The notes beneath the pieces were generated by a model. It had not been told where the DNA came from. It worked only from the letters and a program-made list of their open reading frames with translations, and searched no databases. A program made the position numbers and the translations under genes. A stretch of 46,507 nucleotides of DNA, taken from the NCBI GenBank assembly GCA_019752235.1, contig JAIEMI010000013.1:1-46507 (forward strand), written 5' to 3'. Shown here piece after piece: positions 10,023-19,982 of the stretch. Origin of the DNA: Rhodospirillaceae bacterium. Its GTDB lineage: Bacteria; Pseudomonadota; Alphaproteobacteria; Rhodospirillales; Rhodospirillaceae. The number at the start of each line of letters is the position of its first letter. The first letter of the stretch is position 1.

Positions 10023-12392
10023 TCAAATTCGCTGTGCCCTGAGACGCAGCGCGTTGCCGATCACGCTGACCGAGGACAGCGCCATGGCCGCCGCCGCGAT
10101 CATTGGAGACAGCAATATCCCGAAGACCGGATACAGCACGCCCGCGGCGATCGGCACGCCCGCGACGTTATAGATAAAGGCGAAGAATAGATTCTGCCTT
10201 ATGTTGCGCATGACCGCGCGCGACAGCAAACGCGCGCGCAGGATGCCGGTCAAGTCGCCTTTCACGAGGGTCACGGCCGCGCTTTCCATGGCGACGTCCG
10301 CACCGCCGCCCATGGCGATCCCTATATCGGCCGCCGCCAGCGCCGGCGCGTCGTTGACCCCGTCGCCCGCCATAGCGACAATACGGCCCTCACTCTTGAG
10401 GCGCGTGACGACGGCGCTTTTGTGCGCGGGCAGGACATCGGCCTCCACTTCCTCAATGCCGAGTTGGCGCGCGACGGCTTGTGCCGTTATGCGATTGTCG
10501 CCGGTCAACATCACCAACCGGATATTCGCGGCCTTCAATGCCTTCACGGCTGCGGGTGTCGTCGCCTTGATGGGGTCCGCGATGGCGAGGATGCCGGCCG
10601 GCCGGCCATCGATGCTCATGAAAATGGCGGTCGCGCCGTTCTTGCGCAGTTCATCCGCGCGCGCCGCGAGGCTGCCCGTATCGACCCCCTGCTCCTTCAG
10701 GAACCCCGCGCTGCCCAGCACGACCATGCGGCCCTCGACCTTGCCCTGCGCACCTTTACCCGTGGGAGAGTCGAAGTCCGTGACGGCGGGAATGTCGCCT
10801 GTGGCAGCCGCGACAATCGCGCGCGACAGAGGGTGCTCGCTGGCTTTTTCGACGGCCGCGGCCAGACGCATGATCTCCGCGGTCTCAAACCCGGGTGCGG
10901 GCACGACGGCGGTGACGGCGGGCTTACCCTCCGTCAGCGTCCCGGTCTTATCGATGACAAGCGTATCGACCTTTTCCATGAGTTCCAGCGCCGCCGCGTT
11001 TTTTATCAGGACGCCGAGTTGCGCACCTCGGCCGACGCCGACCATGATGGACATGGGGGTCGCCAAACCCAGGGCGCAGGGACAGGCGACAATCAGCACC
11101 GCCACGGCCACCGCAAGCGCATAGTCGAAACGCGGTTCGGGGCCCACGGCCATCCAGACGCCAAAGGCGATCGCCGCGGCCGCGATGACGGCGGGCACGA
11201 ACCATGCGGAAACTTGGTCGGCCATGCGTTGAATCGGCGCACGGCTGCGTTGCGCGTCAGCCACCATTTGCACGATCCGCGCCAAGGCGGTGTCCGCCCC
11301 GACTTTCCGCGCCTCGACGACGAATGAGCCCGTCTGATTGAGCGTGCCGCCGATGACGGAATCTCCCGGCGCTTTCGCGACCGGCATGGATTCCCCCGTC
11401 AGCATGCTTTCGTCGATCGAAGACCGTCCCTCCGTCACGACGCCGTCGACCGGCACCTTCTCGCCGGGCCGGACGCGCAACCGGTCACCTGCGGCGATGA
11501 TCTCCAGATCGACGTCCTCCTCCCGGCCGTCGGGCAAAATCCGCCGCGCGGTCTTCGGCGCGAGATTCAAGAGCGCTTTTATGGCGCCGGAGGTCTTGGC
11601 GCGGGCGCGCAGTTCCAAAAGCTGCCCCAACAGCGCCAGAACCGTGATCACCGCGGCGGCTTCAAAATACACAGCGACTTGGCCATGCGCGCCGCGCAGT
11701 CCCTCAGGGAACAAGCCGGGATTCAGTGTTGCAATTACGCTGTAGAGCCAGGCAACGCCGGTGCCCAGCGCGATAAGGGTAAACATGTTGAGCTGGCGCG
11801 TCCGCAGCGAGGTCCAGCCGCGCGCGAAGAACGGCCAGCCGGCCCACAGCACCGCAGGCGTTGCGAGAACGAGTTGGGCCCATACCGACGTCTCCGGCGT
11901 GATAAAGCGATGCAGGTCGAAGATGTGGCCGCCCATTTCCAGCACAACGACCGGCAGAGTCAGCGCCAAGCCGATCCAAAAGCGCCGCGACATGTCGTCG
12001 AGTTCCGGATTTGCTTCGTCCGCCGCTGAAACCAGCAACGGCTCAAGCGCCATACCGCAGATCGGGCAAGAGCCCGGCCCTTCCTGACGAATCTCGGGAT
12101 GCATGGGACACGTGTAGATAGCGCCTTGCACGGCGGCCGGGGTGCGCGGTTGTGGATTTACATAAGCGCCCGGATTCGCGTCGAATTTGGTTTTGCAGCC
12201 TCCGCTGCAGAAGAAATAGTCCTGGCCGGCGTGGCTGCTCGTATGCGCGGCCGTCGACGGATGGACATCCATCCCGCACACGGGATCCTTCACGGCGCCT
12301 GCAGCGGGCTTGGCTTGCCCGCCGCAACATCCGCTTTTGGCAGGGTGTTCGTGATGCGCATGTTGGTGCGTGTCGTGGGACGTCGAGGCCAT
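10023..12392 (-). CDS. copA: Copper-translocating P-type ATPase with N-terminal YHS and heavy-metal-binding domains
   Basis: '[10 protein letters not shown]', 'DKTGTLTEG', '[16 protein letters not shown]'; N-terminus 'DPVCGMDV...[12 protein letters not shown]' (YHS) and '[24 protein letters not shown]'. Confidence 0.93.
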   Translation of the reverse strand: MASTSHDTHQHAHHEHPAKSGCCGGQAKPAAGAVKDPVCGMDVHPSTAAHTSSHAGQDYFFCSGGCKTKFDANPGAYVNPQPRTPAAVQGAIYTCPMHPEIRQEGPGSCPICGMALEPLLVSAADEANPELDDMSRRFWIGLALTLPVVVLEMGGHIFDLHRFITPETSVWAQLVLATPAVLWAGWPFFARGWTSLRTRQLNMFTLIALGTGVAWLYSVIATLNPGLFPEGLRGAHGQVAVYFEAAAVITVLALLGQLLELRARAKTSGAIKALLNLAPKTARRILPDGREEDVDLEIIAAGDRLRVRPGEKVPVDGVVTEGRSSIDESMLTGESMPVAKAPGDSVIGGTLNQTGSFVVEARKVGADTALARIVQMVADAQRSRAPIQRMADQVSAWFVPAVIAAAAIAFGVWMAVGPEPRFDYALAVAVAVLIVACPCALGLATPMSIMVGVGRGAQLGVLIKNAAALELMEKVDTLVIDKTGTLTEGKPAVTAVVPAPGFETAEIMRLAAAVEKASEHPLSRAIVAAATGDIPAVTDFDSPTGKGAQGKVEGRMVVLGSAGFLKEQGVDTGSLAARADELRKNGATAIFMSIDGRPAGILAIADPIKATTPAAVKALKAANIRLVMLTGDNRITAQAVARQLGIEEVEADVLPAHKSAVVTRLKSEGRIVAMAGDGVNDAPALAAADIGIAMGGGADVAMESAAVTLVKGDLTGILRARLLSRAVMRNIRQNLFFAFIYNVAGVPIAAGVLYPVFGILLSPMIAAAAMALSSVSVIGNALRLRAQRI

Positions 12393-12408
12393 GGCGATCT
12401 CCAGCGTT

Positions 12409-12427
12409 TATACCCGGGGTAGGTATA
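12409..12427. promoter_or_regulatory. Candidate CsoR-type operator 1
   Basis: TATACCCGGGGTAGGTATA (19 bp, dyad) just upstream of copA. Confidence 0.7.
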
Positions 12428-12442
12428 TTTCATCTTGCGATT

Positions 12443-12461
12443 TATACCCCCATAGGGTATT
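12443..12461. promoter_or_regulatory. Candidate CsoR-type operator 2
   Basis: TATACCCCCATAGGGTATT (19 bp, dyad) just upstream of the CsoR-like gene. Confidence 0.7.
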
Positions 12462-12466
12462 TGTCA

Positions 12467-12745
12467 ATGATGCAGATCAATACAAAAAACGCCTGTGTCA
12501 GACGCCTGAAGCGCGTCGAAGGCCAAGTCCGCGGTCTCACCCGCATGGTCGAAGAGGACCGTTACTGTGTCGACGTCATTACACAGATCGCCGCCGTCCG
12601 CGCCGCGCTGCAACGCGTAGAGGAAGAAATGCTACGTGATCACATCGGCCATTGTGTGGAGCATGCGATCACCTCGGGCAATCAAGCCGAACAACGCCAC
12701 AAAATTACAGAGTTGGTAGATATGCTGGGCCGCACGCGCAAATAG
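12467..12745 (+). CDS. CsoR/RcnR-family metal-sensing transcriptional repressor
   Basis: 'RLKRVEGQVRGLTRMVEEDRYCVDVITQIAAVRAALQRVEEEMLRDHIGHCVEHAI' with C-H-C ligand pattern; start at ATG 12467 inside ORF 12152..12745. Confidence 0.92.
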   Translation: MMQINTKNACVRRLKRVEGQVRGLTRMVEEDRYCVDVITQIAAVRAALQRVEEEMLRDHIGHCVEHAITSGNQAEQRHKITELVDMLGRTRK

Positions 12746-12800
12746 CGCGCGGTCGGCGGCATTCTGTTATGCTCGCCCCATACAAGCGCGGGAGGCGCTC

Positions 12801-13376
12801 ATGACAACCCTGACACGCCGGCGGACCTTGCAGGCCGCTCCTCTTGTTGGCTTGGCTTTGTTAAGCCGCCCGAGTTTCGCCGCCGAGGTTGCGCCAACCC
12901 CGGCTTGCGGTGAAGACTCTCATCCCACCGCACCCAACGCCGAAGGCCCCTTCTTTAAACCCAGCACACCGAATCGCGCATCGCTGCTGGAGCCGGGCAT
13001 GAAGGGCGACAGGCTTGTCGTCACGGGCCAGGTGCTGACGACCGGCTGCAAGCCCATCGCGAACGCGCTCTTGGACTTCTGGCACGCCGATCATGAAGGC
13101 GTTTACGACAACACCGGGTTTAAACTGCGCGGTCATCAGATGACCGACGCCGAAGGGCGCTTCCGGCTGGAAACGATTTTGCCGGGCCTTTATCCCGGCC
13201 GCACACGCCACTTTCACGTGAAAGCCGCCGCGCCGGGCGGCAAAGTCCTGACGACGCAGCTCTATTTCCCCGGCGAGCGCTTCAATGCCCGGGACGGCTT
13301 GTTCCGTCCCGACCTCGTCATGGCCATAAGCGATGATAAGAAGGCCGCGCAATTCAATTTCATCTTGCAGGCCTAG
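12801..13376 (+). CDS. Intradiol ring-cleavage dioxygenase-like protein with twin-arginine-type leader
   Basis: 'TRRRTLQAAPLVGLALL' leader; 'TPNAEGPFFKP'-type motif; 'GKPIANALLDFWHADHEGVYD', 'ILPGLYPGRTRHFHVK' (Tyr and His iron ligands). Confidence 0.85.
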   Translation: MTTLTRRRTLQAAPLVGLALLSRPSFAAEVAPTPACGEDSHPTAPNAEGPFFKPSTPNRASLLEPGMKGDRLVVTGQVLTTGCKPIANALLDFWHADHEGVYDNTGFKLRGHQMTDAEGRFRLETILPGLYPGRTRHFHVKAAAPGGKVLTTQLYFPGERFNARDGLFRPDLVMAISDDKKAAQFNFILQA

Positions 13377-13379
13377 TTC

Positions 13380-13754
13380 ATGACAGCGCGTTACTTCGTT
13401 AAAGAGTCAGCCGTTACGCCTTACGCGCCGAAGAACCACACCGGCACCGTCAACCGCCGCCTGATCGGCCCCGAGACTGTGGGCGCCAAACAGATGGAAG
13501 TCGTGCTGGGCACCGTCGAAAAGGCCCACGGCGCGTTGCCGCACAGCCACCCCGGCATCGAACAGGTGTGCTACATGCTGCAAGGCCGCGCGCGCGCTGA
13601 AGTCGGCGGCCAGACCTGCGAACTGGGCCCCGGCGATTCTTGCTTCTTCCCGGCGGACATGCCGCATATCTTCACGGCGGTGAGCGACGAGCCGGTACGG
13701 GTGCTGATCATCTATGCGCCGCCCTACACCGAGAAGCACGCCGTAGCGCACTAA
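13380..13754 (+). CDS. Cupin domain protein
   Basis: 'HSHPGIEQVCYMLQGRARAEVGGQTCELGPGDSCFFPADMPHIF' double cupin motif. Confidence 0.88.
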   Translation: MTARYFVKESAVTPYAPKNHTGTVNRRLIGPETVGAKQMEVVLGTVEKAHGALPHSHPGIEQVCYMLQGRARAEVGGQTCELGPGDSCFFPADMPHIFTAVSDEPVRVLIIYAPPYTEKHAVAH

Positions 13755-13766
13755 GAGGGATTCGAG

Positions 13767-14231
13767 ATGCGGTTTGCCGTTCTATTTGTTCTGGTAGCTC
13801 TGACGGGCTTTGCCCACGCGGCGGAGAGTTATGTCTCGCAAAAAGGCGAGTGGATAAGAAACAAAGCCGAGACCAAAATCCCCGCCGACGGTTTCAAGCC
13901 GATCGACACGCCGATGGTTGTTTCCAAGGACGACGGCACCGAACTGAAGTTCACCATCTACGTCATGACCAATGAAGGCCTGCAGCCGGGCATCACCTTT
14001 GAAGGCGCCTATGACGGCAGGGCCTATCCCTTCGGCAAAGGCACGACCCTCGCCTTCACGCACGTTTCGCCGAATAGCTTTCGGACGGAGTTGAAGTCCG
14101 CCGATGGTTCATCGCAGACGGAACTGGTGACCTTCATCGCCAATAACACCAAGATGCGCTTTGAAGGCAAACGTACCGAGAAGACGGGGAAAACCTACGA
14201 ATACGTTGAAGTTTGGGACAAGATGCAATGA
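13767..14231 (+). CDS. Putative exported hypothetical protein
   Basis: Signal-peptide-like N-terminus 'MRFAVLFVLVALTGFAHA'; overlaps the next ORF by 4 nt (ATGA). Confidence 0.7.
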   Translation: MRFAVLFVLVALTGFAHAAESYVSQKGEWIRNKAETKIPADGFKPIDTPMVVSKDDGTELKFTIYVMTNEGLQPGITFEGAYDGRAYPFGKGTTLAFTHVSPNSFRTELKSADGSSQTELVTFIANNTKMRFEGKRTEKTGKTYEYVEVWDKMQ

Positions 14232-14656
14232 AAACACTGCTCAAAGCCGGCCTGATCATCCTCGCGCTGCTGCCCTATGGCATGGCCGCGGCCGCCGAAA
14301 CCGCCACGGTCTACCGCGACCCCAACTGCGGGTGCTGCGGTGAATATGTGAAGTATCTTGAGAAAAACGGTTTCCGCACCAAAGTCATCATCATGGATGA
14401 CATGACGCCGATCAAAAAACAGAGCAAAGTTCCGCGCGCCATGGAAAGCTGCCACACCACGCGCATCGGCGGTTACGTCGTCGAGGGTCACGTTCCGGTC
14501 GGCGCCATCAAGAAGCTGCTCGCCGATAAGCCGAAGATCATCGGCATCTCGGTTCCGGGCATGCCTGCGGGCTCACCGGGCATGGGCGGCGAGAAGACCG
14601 AACCGCTCGCGGTCTATGAAATCACCGACGAGAAGCGTGAATTCTACAGCGAGTGA
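14228..14656 (+). CDS. DUF411 metal-binding protein
   Basis: 'TVYRDPNCGCCGEYVKYLEKNGF', 'MESCHTTRIGGYVVEGHVPVGAIKKLLADKP', 'GMPAGSPGM' are DUF411 hallmarks. Confidence 0.9.
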   Translation: MKTLLKAGLIILALLPYGMAAAAETATVYRDPNCGCCGEYVKYLEKNGFRTKVIIMDDMTPIKKQSKVPRAMESCHTTRIGGYVVEGHVPVGAIKKLLADKPKIIGISVPGMPAGSPGMGGEKTEPLAVYEITDEKREFYSE

Positions 14657-14685
14657 TCAGCCGCCCCCTGATTATCCGCCCCTGA

Positions 14686-15444
14686 TTATCCCCCGTTGAG
14701 TTTCGCGAGATAGGCCTTAATCCGTGCGGCATTCTTGCCCGCGTCACCGCCACCCACGCGGCTCAAGGAACGCACGTCAAGGATGCTGTTGTTTTCATCC
14801 ACCGGCGTAATGCGGATCACGACGTCGTCGATGAAGCCCGACCAGAACGTCACATCCACCGCTTCAATGCGCCCCTCTTCCGGCACCGCCGCCGCGATGC
14901 GCCATTTCATGGCTTTTGCCGCGTCCAGCGCCTTGGCGTAGGCGGCATCGGCGGCCATCGCCATTTTCACCGGCGCCAGTTCCGGAAAGCCCTTTTTCTG
15001 CTGTTCACCGGCCTTGGGATTCCAGTCCGTCGTATTGGGCGCCTGGGTCTCATCGCGCTCGATCTGGAGCGCGACATACTTCGGCGGGTTCTCGGTGTCG
15101 GTGCTGATGTCGTGGATGGGCGGATGCGGCAAGCCCTGCACCAGGAATGCGCCCACCGGCACGGCCACCGCGAGGCCCAGCACCAGCGCGACCATCGACC
15201 GGCTTTTTTGATAAGGCCCTTCCGCCTTACGCACACCGATCAATCCCATGACGATCGCCATCAGCAATCCGATGAATGTCGCCAGGAAGGCGACGATCAT
15301 GATCGGCATGGGCCCCCAGAGGCCGGCCAAACGCCCCAGCGCCGAGAGCGGTATCGCCAGCACCGCCACGATGCCGGCCACCAACGCGATGGTCGTCCGG
15401 CGGCGGCCCTTTGCGGACACCGATGGCGCTTCCGATGAATTCAT
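14686..15444 (-). CDS. DUF1499 family membrane protein
   Basis: Three TM segments then 'HDISTDTENPPKY...GRIEAVDVTFWSGFIDDVVIRI'. Confidence 0.85.
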   Translation of the reverse strand: MNSSEAPSVSAKGRRRTTIALVAGIVAVLAIPLSALGRLAGLWGPMPIMIVAFLATFIGLLMAIVMGLIGVRKAEGPYQKSRSMVALVLGLAVAVPVGAFLVQGLPHPPIHDISTDTENPPKYVALQIERDETQAPNTTDWNPKAGEQQKKGFPELAPVKMAMAADAAYAKALDAAKAMKWRIAAAVPEEGRIEAVDVTFWSGFIDDVVIRITPVDENNSILDVRSLSRVGGGDAGKNAARIKAYLAKLNGG

Positions 15445-15638
15445 GGCTCAATTCCCCCCGTTGAAATATCCGTCCGGCAAATCTACACAGACCTGCGCGG
15501 AAGCGATATCATTCAGGGGCAAAAAGTGGCGGTTTCACGCCAATTTGACGAGGTTTGCCTAAAGCCCAAGATGCAGTAATCTGCGCCCATGCCTAACGCA
15601 CGTCAGGTGCCCGGAAAGAGACCGCCCAGAGAGATCAA

Positions 15639-16172
15639 ATGGACAGCCACATTATCCGCTACGACCGCATGCCGATCCCGCCGATGGAGCAATTCACCGA
15701 ATACTTCGAGGCCGGCAACGTCCGCATCGGCGTCGAGTACCGTATCCTCACCGACGAACTGGTCGCGGAAATCCGCAAGACCTTGCAGAGCGCCACGGGC
15801 ACCGATGTGGGCCAGCTGGAGAACCTCGACGACAGCGGCGTCTCGCTGCACGTGTTCGCCGGACCGCCGGGCAAGCAACTTGAATATCTGCGCTTCGATT
15901 GTTTCAACGAAGACCCGCATTATCACTACGTCTCGTGGAGCAGCAGCGGCAACGAAGTGTTCCACATGGACCCCGTGGCCGACGGCGATCCCCTCGCCTG
16001 GTCCCTGGAACGCATCAGCACGCGCCTGCCCCAGATGCTGGTGCGCGCCGGTGCGCCGGACGTGGCCGCCGCCGTTGACATGGGCCTCGTGGATCAGGTG
16101 ATGCCGCGCGTGAAAGAAAAAGCGTATCGCGCGCGCTTCAGCGAACCTGCCAAACGTAAATCCGTCGCCTAA
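15639..16172 (+). CDS. Hypothetical protein upstream of amidohydrolase
   Basis: ORF with a coherent protein and good spacing to the downstream gene; no recognised family. Confidence 0.7.
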   Translation: MDSHIIRYDRMPIPPMEQFTEYFEAGNVRIGVEYRILTDELVAEIRKTLQSATGTDVGQLENLDDSGVSLHVFAGPPGKQLEYLRFDCFNEDPHYHYVSWSSSGNEVFHMDPVADGDPLAWSLERISTRLPQMLVRAGAPDVAAAVDMGLVDQVMPRVKEKAYRARFSEPAKRKSVA

Positions 16173-16202
16173 TTTTTTAGTCTTATTGAGAGGGAGCGCC
16201 GC

Positions 16203-17714
16203 ATGACATCCAACCTGTCAGCCGCACAAATTCGTAAATCACTTGGACACCCCGTCATCGATGCCGACGGCCACTACATCGAAACCGCGCCGATCCTGAA
16301 GCCGTTCCTGGTGGAATCGGTGCGTGAAATCGCCGGCGGCGATCTCGCCCAGAAGGTCGCCGACGGCGTCGCCGGCACCGACTACGATGAAACCGTGCTG
16401 CGTCCGTGGTCAAAGCTGACCGACGAACAGCGCCGCGCCAACTGGCTGCCGCGTCCGCCATGGTGGTCCGTGCCCGCGGGCAACACGCTGGACCGCGCCA
16501 CGGCGCACCTGCCGAAGCTGATGGCCGAACGCCTGGACGAAATGGGCGTCGATTTCGCGGTGATGTATCCCAGCCGCATGCTGACGGCGACCGCCATCCA
16601 GAACCCGGAATTGCGCCGCGCCGTATGCCGCAGTCTCAACAAGTTCTACGCCGAAGCTTACAAGCCTTACGCCGACCGTATGACGCCGGTGGCGCAGATC
16701 CCGACGCACACGCCGCAGGAAGCCATCGAAGAGCTGGAATTCGCAGCCTCGCTGGGCCTCAAGGCCATCATGATCAACGGCCTCGTCCACCGTCCGCTCG
16801 ACAAGGGCAAGGACGTGGGTGATGCGCGCCCGAATTGGGGCTCCATGGGCGGCACGCGCATCGACGTGCTGGGCCTGGACAGCGAGTACGACTACGACCC
16901 CTTCTGGAAGAAGTGCGTTGACCTCAAGATCATGCCATCGACGCATACACCGGGCATGGGCTGGGGCAGCCGCACCTCGCCGACCAACTACATGTACAAC
17001 CACATCGGCTCTTTCGCCGCGGCCATGGACGCCACCTGCAAAGGCATTTTCATGGGCGGCGTGACTAAGCGCTTCCCCGAACTGTCCTTCGGATTCCTCG
17101 AAGGCGGCGTGGGTTGGGCCGTGCAGTTGCTCGGCGACATCATCGAGCATTGGGAAAAACGCAATAAAGACACCATCCTCGATCTGAATCCGGCCGCCAT
17201 CGACCTGGACCTGATGGAGCAGATGTTCGAGAAATACGCCGACAAGGTGTTCCACAATGTCGAAGGCCTGCGCGACAGCTTCGCCAAGCTGGAACCGCCG
17301 CCGCCCTTCCTGGACGAATGGGCGCCCATCGGCCTGGAAAGCAAGGACGACATCATCGAGCGCTTCGTGCCGAGTTTCTACTTCGGCTGCGAAGCCGACG
17401 ACAGCAGCGTGGCCTGGGCTTTCAACTCCAAGCTCAACCCGCGCCGTTCGCGCCTCAAGGCCATGTTCAGCTCCGACGCCGGCCACTGGGACGTGCAGGA
17501 CGTCACCGGCATCCTGCCGGAAGCCTTTGAGTTGGTGGAACACAAGCACATCACAGAGGAAGACTTCCACGACTTCGTGTTCGGTTTCCCGGGCGAGTTC
17601 TATGCCGGCCTGAACAAGGACTTCTTCAAAGGCACGCGCATCGAGAAAGACGCCGCGAAAATGCTGGCCGGCCGCGACAAGTTCAAAACCGGCAAGGCCA
17701 AAGTGAAGGCTTAA
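16203..17714 (+). CDS. Amidohydrolase family protein (metal-dependent TIM-barrel hydrolase)
   Basis: 'HPVIDADGHYIE', 'ERLDEMGVDFAVMYPS', 'STHTPGMGWG', 'MFSSDAGHWD' amidohydrolase_2-like motifs. Confidence 0.88.
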   Translation: MTSNLSAAQIRKSLGHPVIDADGHYIETAPILKPFLVESVREIAGGDLAQKVADGVAGTDYDETVLRPWSKLTDEQRRANWLPRPPWWSVPAGNTLDRATAHLPKLMAERLDEMGVDFAVMYPSRMLTATAIQNPELRRAVCRSLNKFYAEAYKPYADRMTPVAQIPTHTPQEAIEELEFAASLGLKAIMINGLVHRPLDKGKDVGDARPNWGSMGGTRIDVLGLDSEYDYDPFWKKCVDLKIMPSTHTPGMGWGSRTSPTNYMYNHIGSFAAAMDATCKGIFMGGVTKRFPELSFGFLEGGVGWAVQLLGDIIEHWEKRNKDTILDLNPAAIDLDLMEQMFEKYADKVFHNVEGLRDSFAKLEPPPPFLDEWAPIGLESKDDIIERFVPSFYFGCEADDSSVAWAFNSKLNPRRSRLKAMFSSDAGHWDVQDVTGILPEAFELVEHKHITEEDFHDFVFGFPGEFYAGLNKDFFKGTRIEKDAAKMLAGRDKFKTGKAKVKA

Positions 17715-17740
17715 AGACAAGCGTTAAGTCGGGAAACCCC

Positions 17741-18208
17741 ATGCGCACCTGGCATGCCGCCCTGGCCCTGGTCATCCTTATGGCCGGTGCCGGGGCGTGG
17801 GCGCAGTCTTCCAACGATCGAAGTATTGAAATCGATAAAGCGTGGGCCCGGATTTCGCCAAGTGAGCCAGATACGCTCAGTATCTTTTTCGATGTCACAA
17901 GCAAAGGTGACGTCCCAGACACCCTGCGCTTCGCCACCAGTCCCATCGCCGGTAAAGTCTTGCTCCGCCGGGGAAGATGGGAAGGCTTGAATTTCCACAA
18001 CGATCAGGCGATCGGTGTGCCGATAAAGGCCCATCGCCTTACATCATTTCGTCCCGGCGTTTTGGAAGTGACGCTGAAGGAACTTAACGCGCCCACCATC
18101 GTCGGTGAGACCGTCACCGTCAGGCTGCATTTTTCTCGGGCGGGCGAAATCACCATTACGCCGACGATCAGTAACCAGCTGTTGGGCAACCGCTTCAGGA
18201 AAAATTAG
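17741..18208 (+). CDS. Exported protein, possibly PCuAC-fold lacking copper ligands
   Basis: Signal peptide; 'IEIDKAWARISPSEPDTLSIFFDVTSKGDVPDTL', 'FRPGVLEVTLKELNAPTIVGETVTVRLHFSRAGEITI' resembles the PCuAC layout. Confidence 0.55.
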   Translation: MRTWHAALALVILMAGAGAWAQSSNDRSIEIDKAWARISPSEPDTLSIFFDVTSKGDVPDTLRFATSPIAGKVLLRRGRWEGLNFHNDQAIGVPIKAHRLTSFRPGVLEVTLKELNAPTIVGETVTVRLHFSRAGEITITPTISNQLLGNRFRKN

Positions 18209-18429
18209 CGCAACGTCTCGCGCTGCTTCTGGATCACGCGCGTGATCAGCCCCACGGCGCGCGGCTCCTGCGCCGCGAAGGCCGCGATCTGGGATTCGAG
18301 GGCGCTCAACGCCGCGTGCTTGGCTTTCAGCGGCCGCGTGCCGAGGTACGCCGTCAGCCACGTCGATACCGCGCGCGGGTCTGGGCGGACTTTGGCGACG
18401 TCGAGGATCATATGTACGGGCTCAGGCAT
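18205..18429 (-). CDS. Hypothetical protein
   Basis: Short ORF (MPEPVHMILDV...) overlapping the acyltransferase stop codon. Confidence 0.55.
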   Translation of the reverse strand: MPEPVHMILDVAKVRPDPRAVSTWLTAYLGTRPLKAKHAALSALESQIAAFAAQEPRAVGLITRVIQKQRETLR

Positions 18430-19534
18430 GAGCCGCCGCCGCGCGGCGCTGACGGTAGCGGTCCGTGGGCGCCTCGACACTGACGATGATCACCCACGAC
18501 AGCGCGAACGTAGCCGCGACGCAGATCAGCACGCGAAGCGGCGAGCCCATCGGCGGCAGTCCCCAATCCTGAGCAAAGGCGTCATAGAAGGTGAGCACGA
18601 TCCAGTGCGTCAGGTAGAGGGGATAGGAGTAATTGCCGAGCTTGCTGTCCCACGCGCTGTTGCGCGTCAGTTGAAACAGGCACGGCACCACGACGATAGC
18701 CGCCAGGTAATAAGGCCAGATGACCGCATTCACCTCGATACCTTGCGGGTCCACAGCTTCCATGATGGTGCGCATCACGGCGGTCACCGCGAAGAACGCG
18801 ACCACCAACCCGATTTGGACGTTGTGCGTGATCTTGTCCATATGCGCGTCGTAGAAACGGCGCGCGAGCATGCCCATGACAAACAGCGCCAGTTCGTGCG
18901 GGAAAAAGCGGCTGAGCCAGGGATCGTTCTGATAGCCCATGGCGTAAACCGCGATCCGGAGTGCGATACTGGCCGCGGCGACCGCGACCAGCCCCGGCGT
19001 GCGCAGACGCGCGAGGAACGGCGCCAGGGCGTAGAACATCAATTCCAGCGACAGCGTCCAGGCCTGCGGAATAGGCATCATGCGCCAGATAGGGACGTCG
19101 CCGCCGGGCACGTCCGGTGAAAACATCAGCCCGTCGGCGCCGAGTTTCATGAAGAGCGTGCTCTCCTGGCCGACGACCAACAGGTTGGTGAGCACCAGCC
19201 ACAGTTTGCCCGGCGCGCTGATGTGATGTGCGTTGTCGGCGACGTACTGCCACCACCCGCCCTTGCCCGCCGCATGGATCACGTAATACGCGACGAGCGA
19301 GATCAGCAGCACGGCCCAATAAGCTGAATAGATGCGCAAGGAGCGATTGGAATAGAACACGGCGATATCGCGGCGCGGATCGTATTTCTCCGTCAGGATG
19401 GTCGCCATGTAGAAGCCGGAGATGATGTAGAACATCTGCACCGCGGCGAAACCGCCGGCGATGGTCCAGCCGAAGAAGCCGCCAAGATGGGCGAGCACCA
19501 CCGAAAGCGCCAGGATGACCCGCAATAAACCCAT
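18422..19534 (-). CDS. Acyltransferase family 3 protein
   Basis: 'LRVILALSVVLAHLGGFFGW', 'FYIISGFYMATIL', multiple TMs, 'YSYPLYLTHWIVLTF'. Confidence 0.85.
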   Translation of the reverse strand: MGLLRVILALSVVLAHLGGFFGWTIAGGFAAVQMFYIISGFYMATILTEKYDPRRDIAVFYSNRSLRIYSAYWAVLLISLVAYYVIHAAGKGGWWQYVADNAHHISAPGKLWLVLTNLLVVGQESTLFMKLGADGLMFSPDVPGGDVPIWRMMPIPQAWTLSLELMFYALAPFLARLRTPGLVAVAAASIALRIAVYAMGYQNDPWLSRFFPHELALFVMGMLARRFYDAHMDKITHNVQIGLVVAFFAVTAVMRTIMEAVDPQGIEVNAVIWPYYLAAIVVVPCLFQLTRNSAWDSKLGNYSYPLYLTHWIVLTFYDAFAQDWGLPPMGSPLRVLICVAATFALSWVIIVSVEAPTDRYRQRRAAAAHA

Positions 19535-19781
19535 CGTGCGTCTTGAAACTCCCCTGCGGCGGCGTGAATCCTGGCCGCCCGCGTTTGGCAAAGTACCTAG
19601 ATCAGCGCGCGGCGAAAAGGGTTATCCACAGGCCCTCGCCCCATAAAACGGCGGAATCCCAAGGGAGTCGGCTTCGCTTGACCCGCAGGGACGCGGCGAA
19701 TATGGTGCGCCCCTCCGCAGGGTATTTGGCCGCGTTACCACAGCGCATGCCGCAGAAAATCCCACGCCGCGGAACAAGGTT

Positions 19782-19856
19782 GGGCCCGTAGCTCAGTGGT
19801 AGAGCATCTGACTTTTAATCAGGGGGTCGGTGGTTCGAACCCACCCGGGCTCACCA
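19782..19856 (+). tRNA. tRNA-Lys (anticodon TTT), encoded CCA
   Basis: GGGCCCG...CGGGCTCACCA; acceptor stem pairs, anticodon loop CTTTTAA, T-arm GGTTCGAACCC. Confidence 0.95.
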
Positions 19857-19864
19857 ACTTCTTC
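19811..19864 (+). repeat. attL (54-bp direct repeat)
   Basis: ACTTTTAATCAGGGGGTCGGTGGTTCGAACCCACCCGGGCTCACCAACTTCTTC, identical to 30607-30660. Confidence 0.95.
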
Positions 19865-19922
19865 AGTAAAAACAGTTCATTGGGAATCGCCCGGATATAG
19901 GGCCGCGCGACGGCGCGCGTTT

Positions 19923-19944
19923 TATAACCACTTTATATCCACTT
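19923..19944 (+). repeat. 11-bp tandem repeat, candidate integrase arm site (left)
   Basis: TATAACCACTT-TATATCCACTT; matches the right-end repeat TATAACCAGTT x2. Confidence 0.6.
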
Positions 19945-19982
19945 CGCGCGCTGCTGCGCCTACTGGTCCCAGGTGCCGCGCT

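Noticed and set aside
16410-17720. 436-aa minus-strand ORF
   Set aside because: Antisense shadow of the amidohydrolase.
19622-19630. Perfect DnaA-box-like TTATCCACA upstream of tRNA-Lys
   Set aside because: Single isolated 9-mer outside the element with no cluster or AT-rich unwinding region; likely chance.
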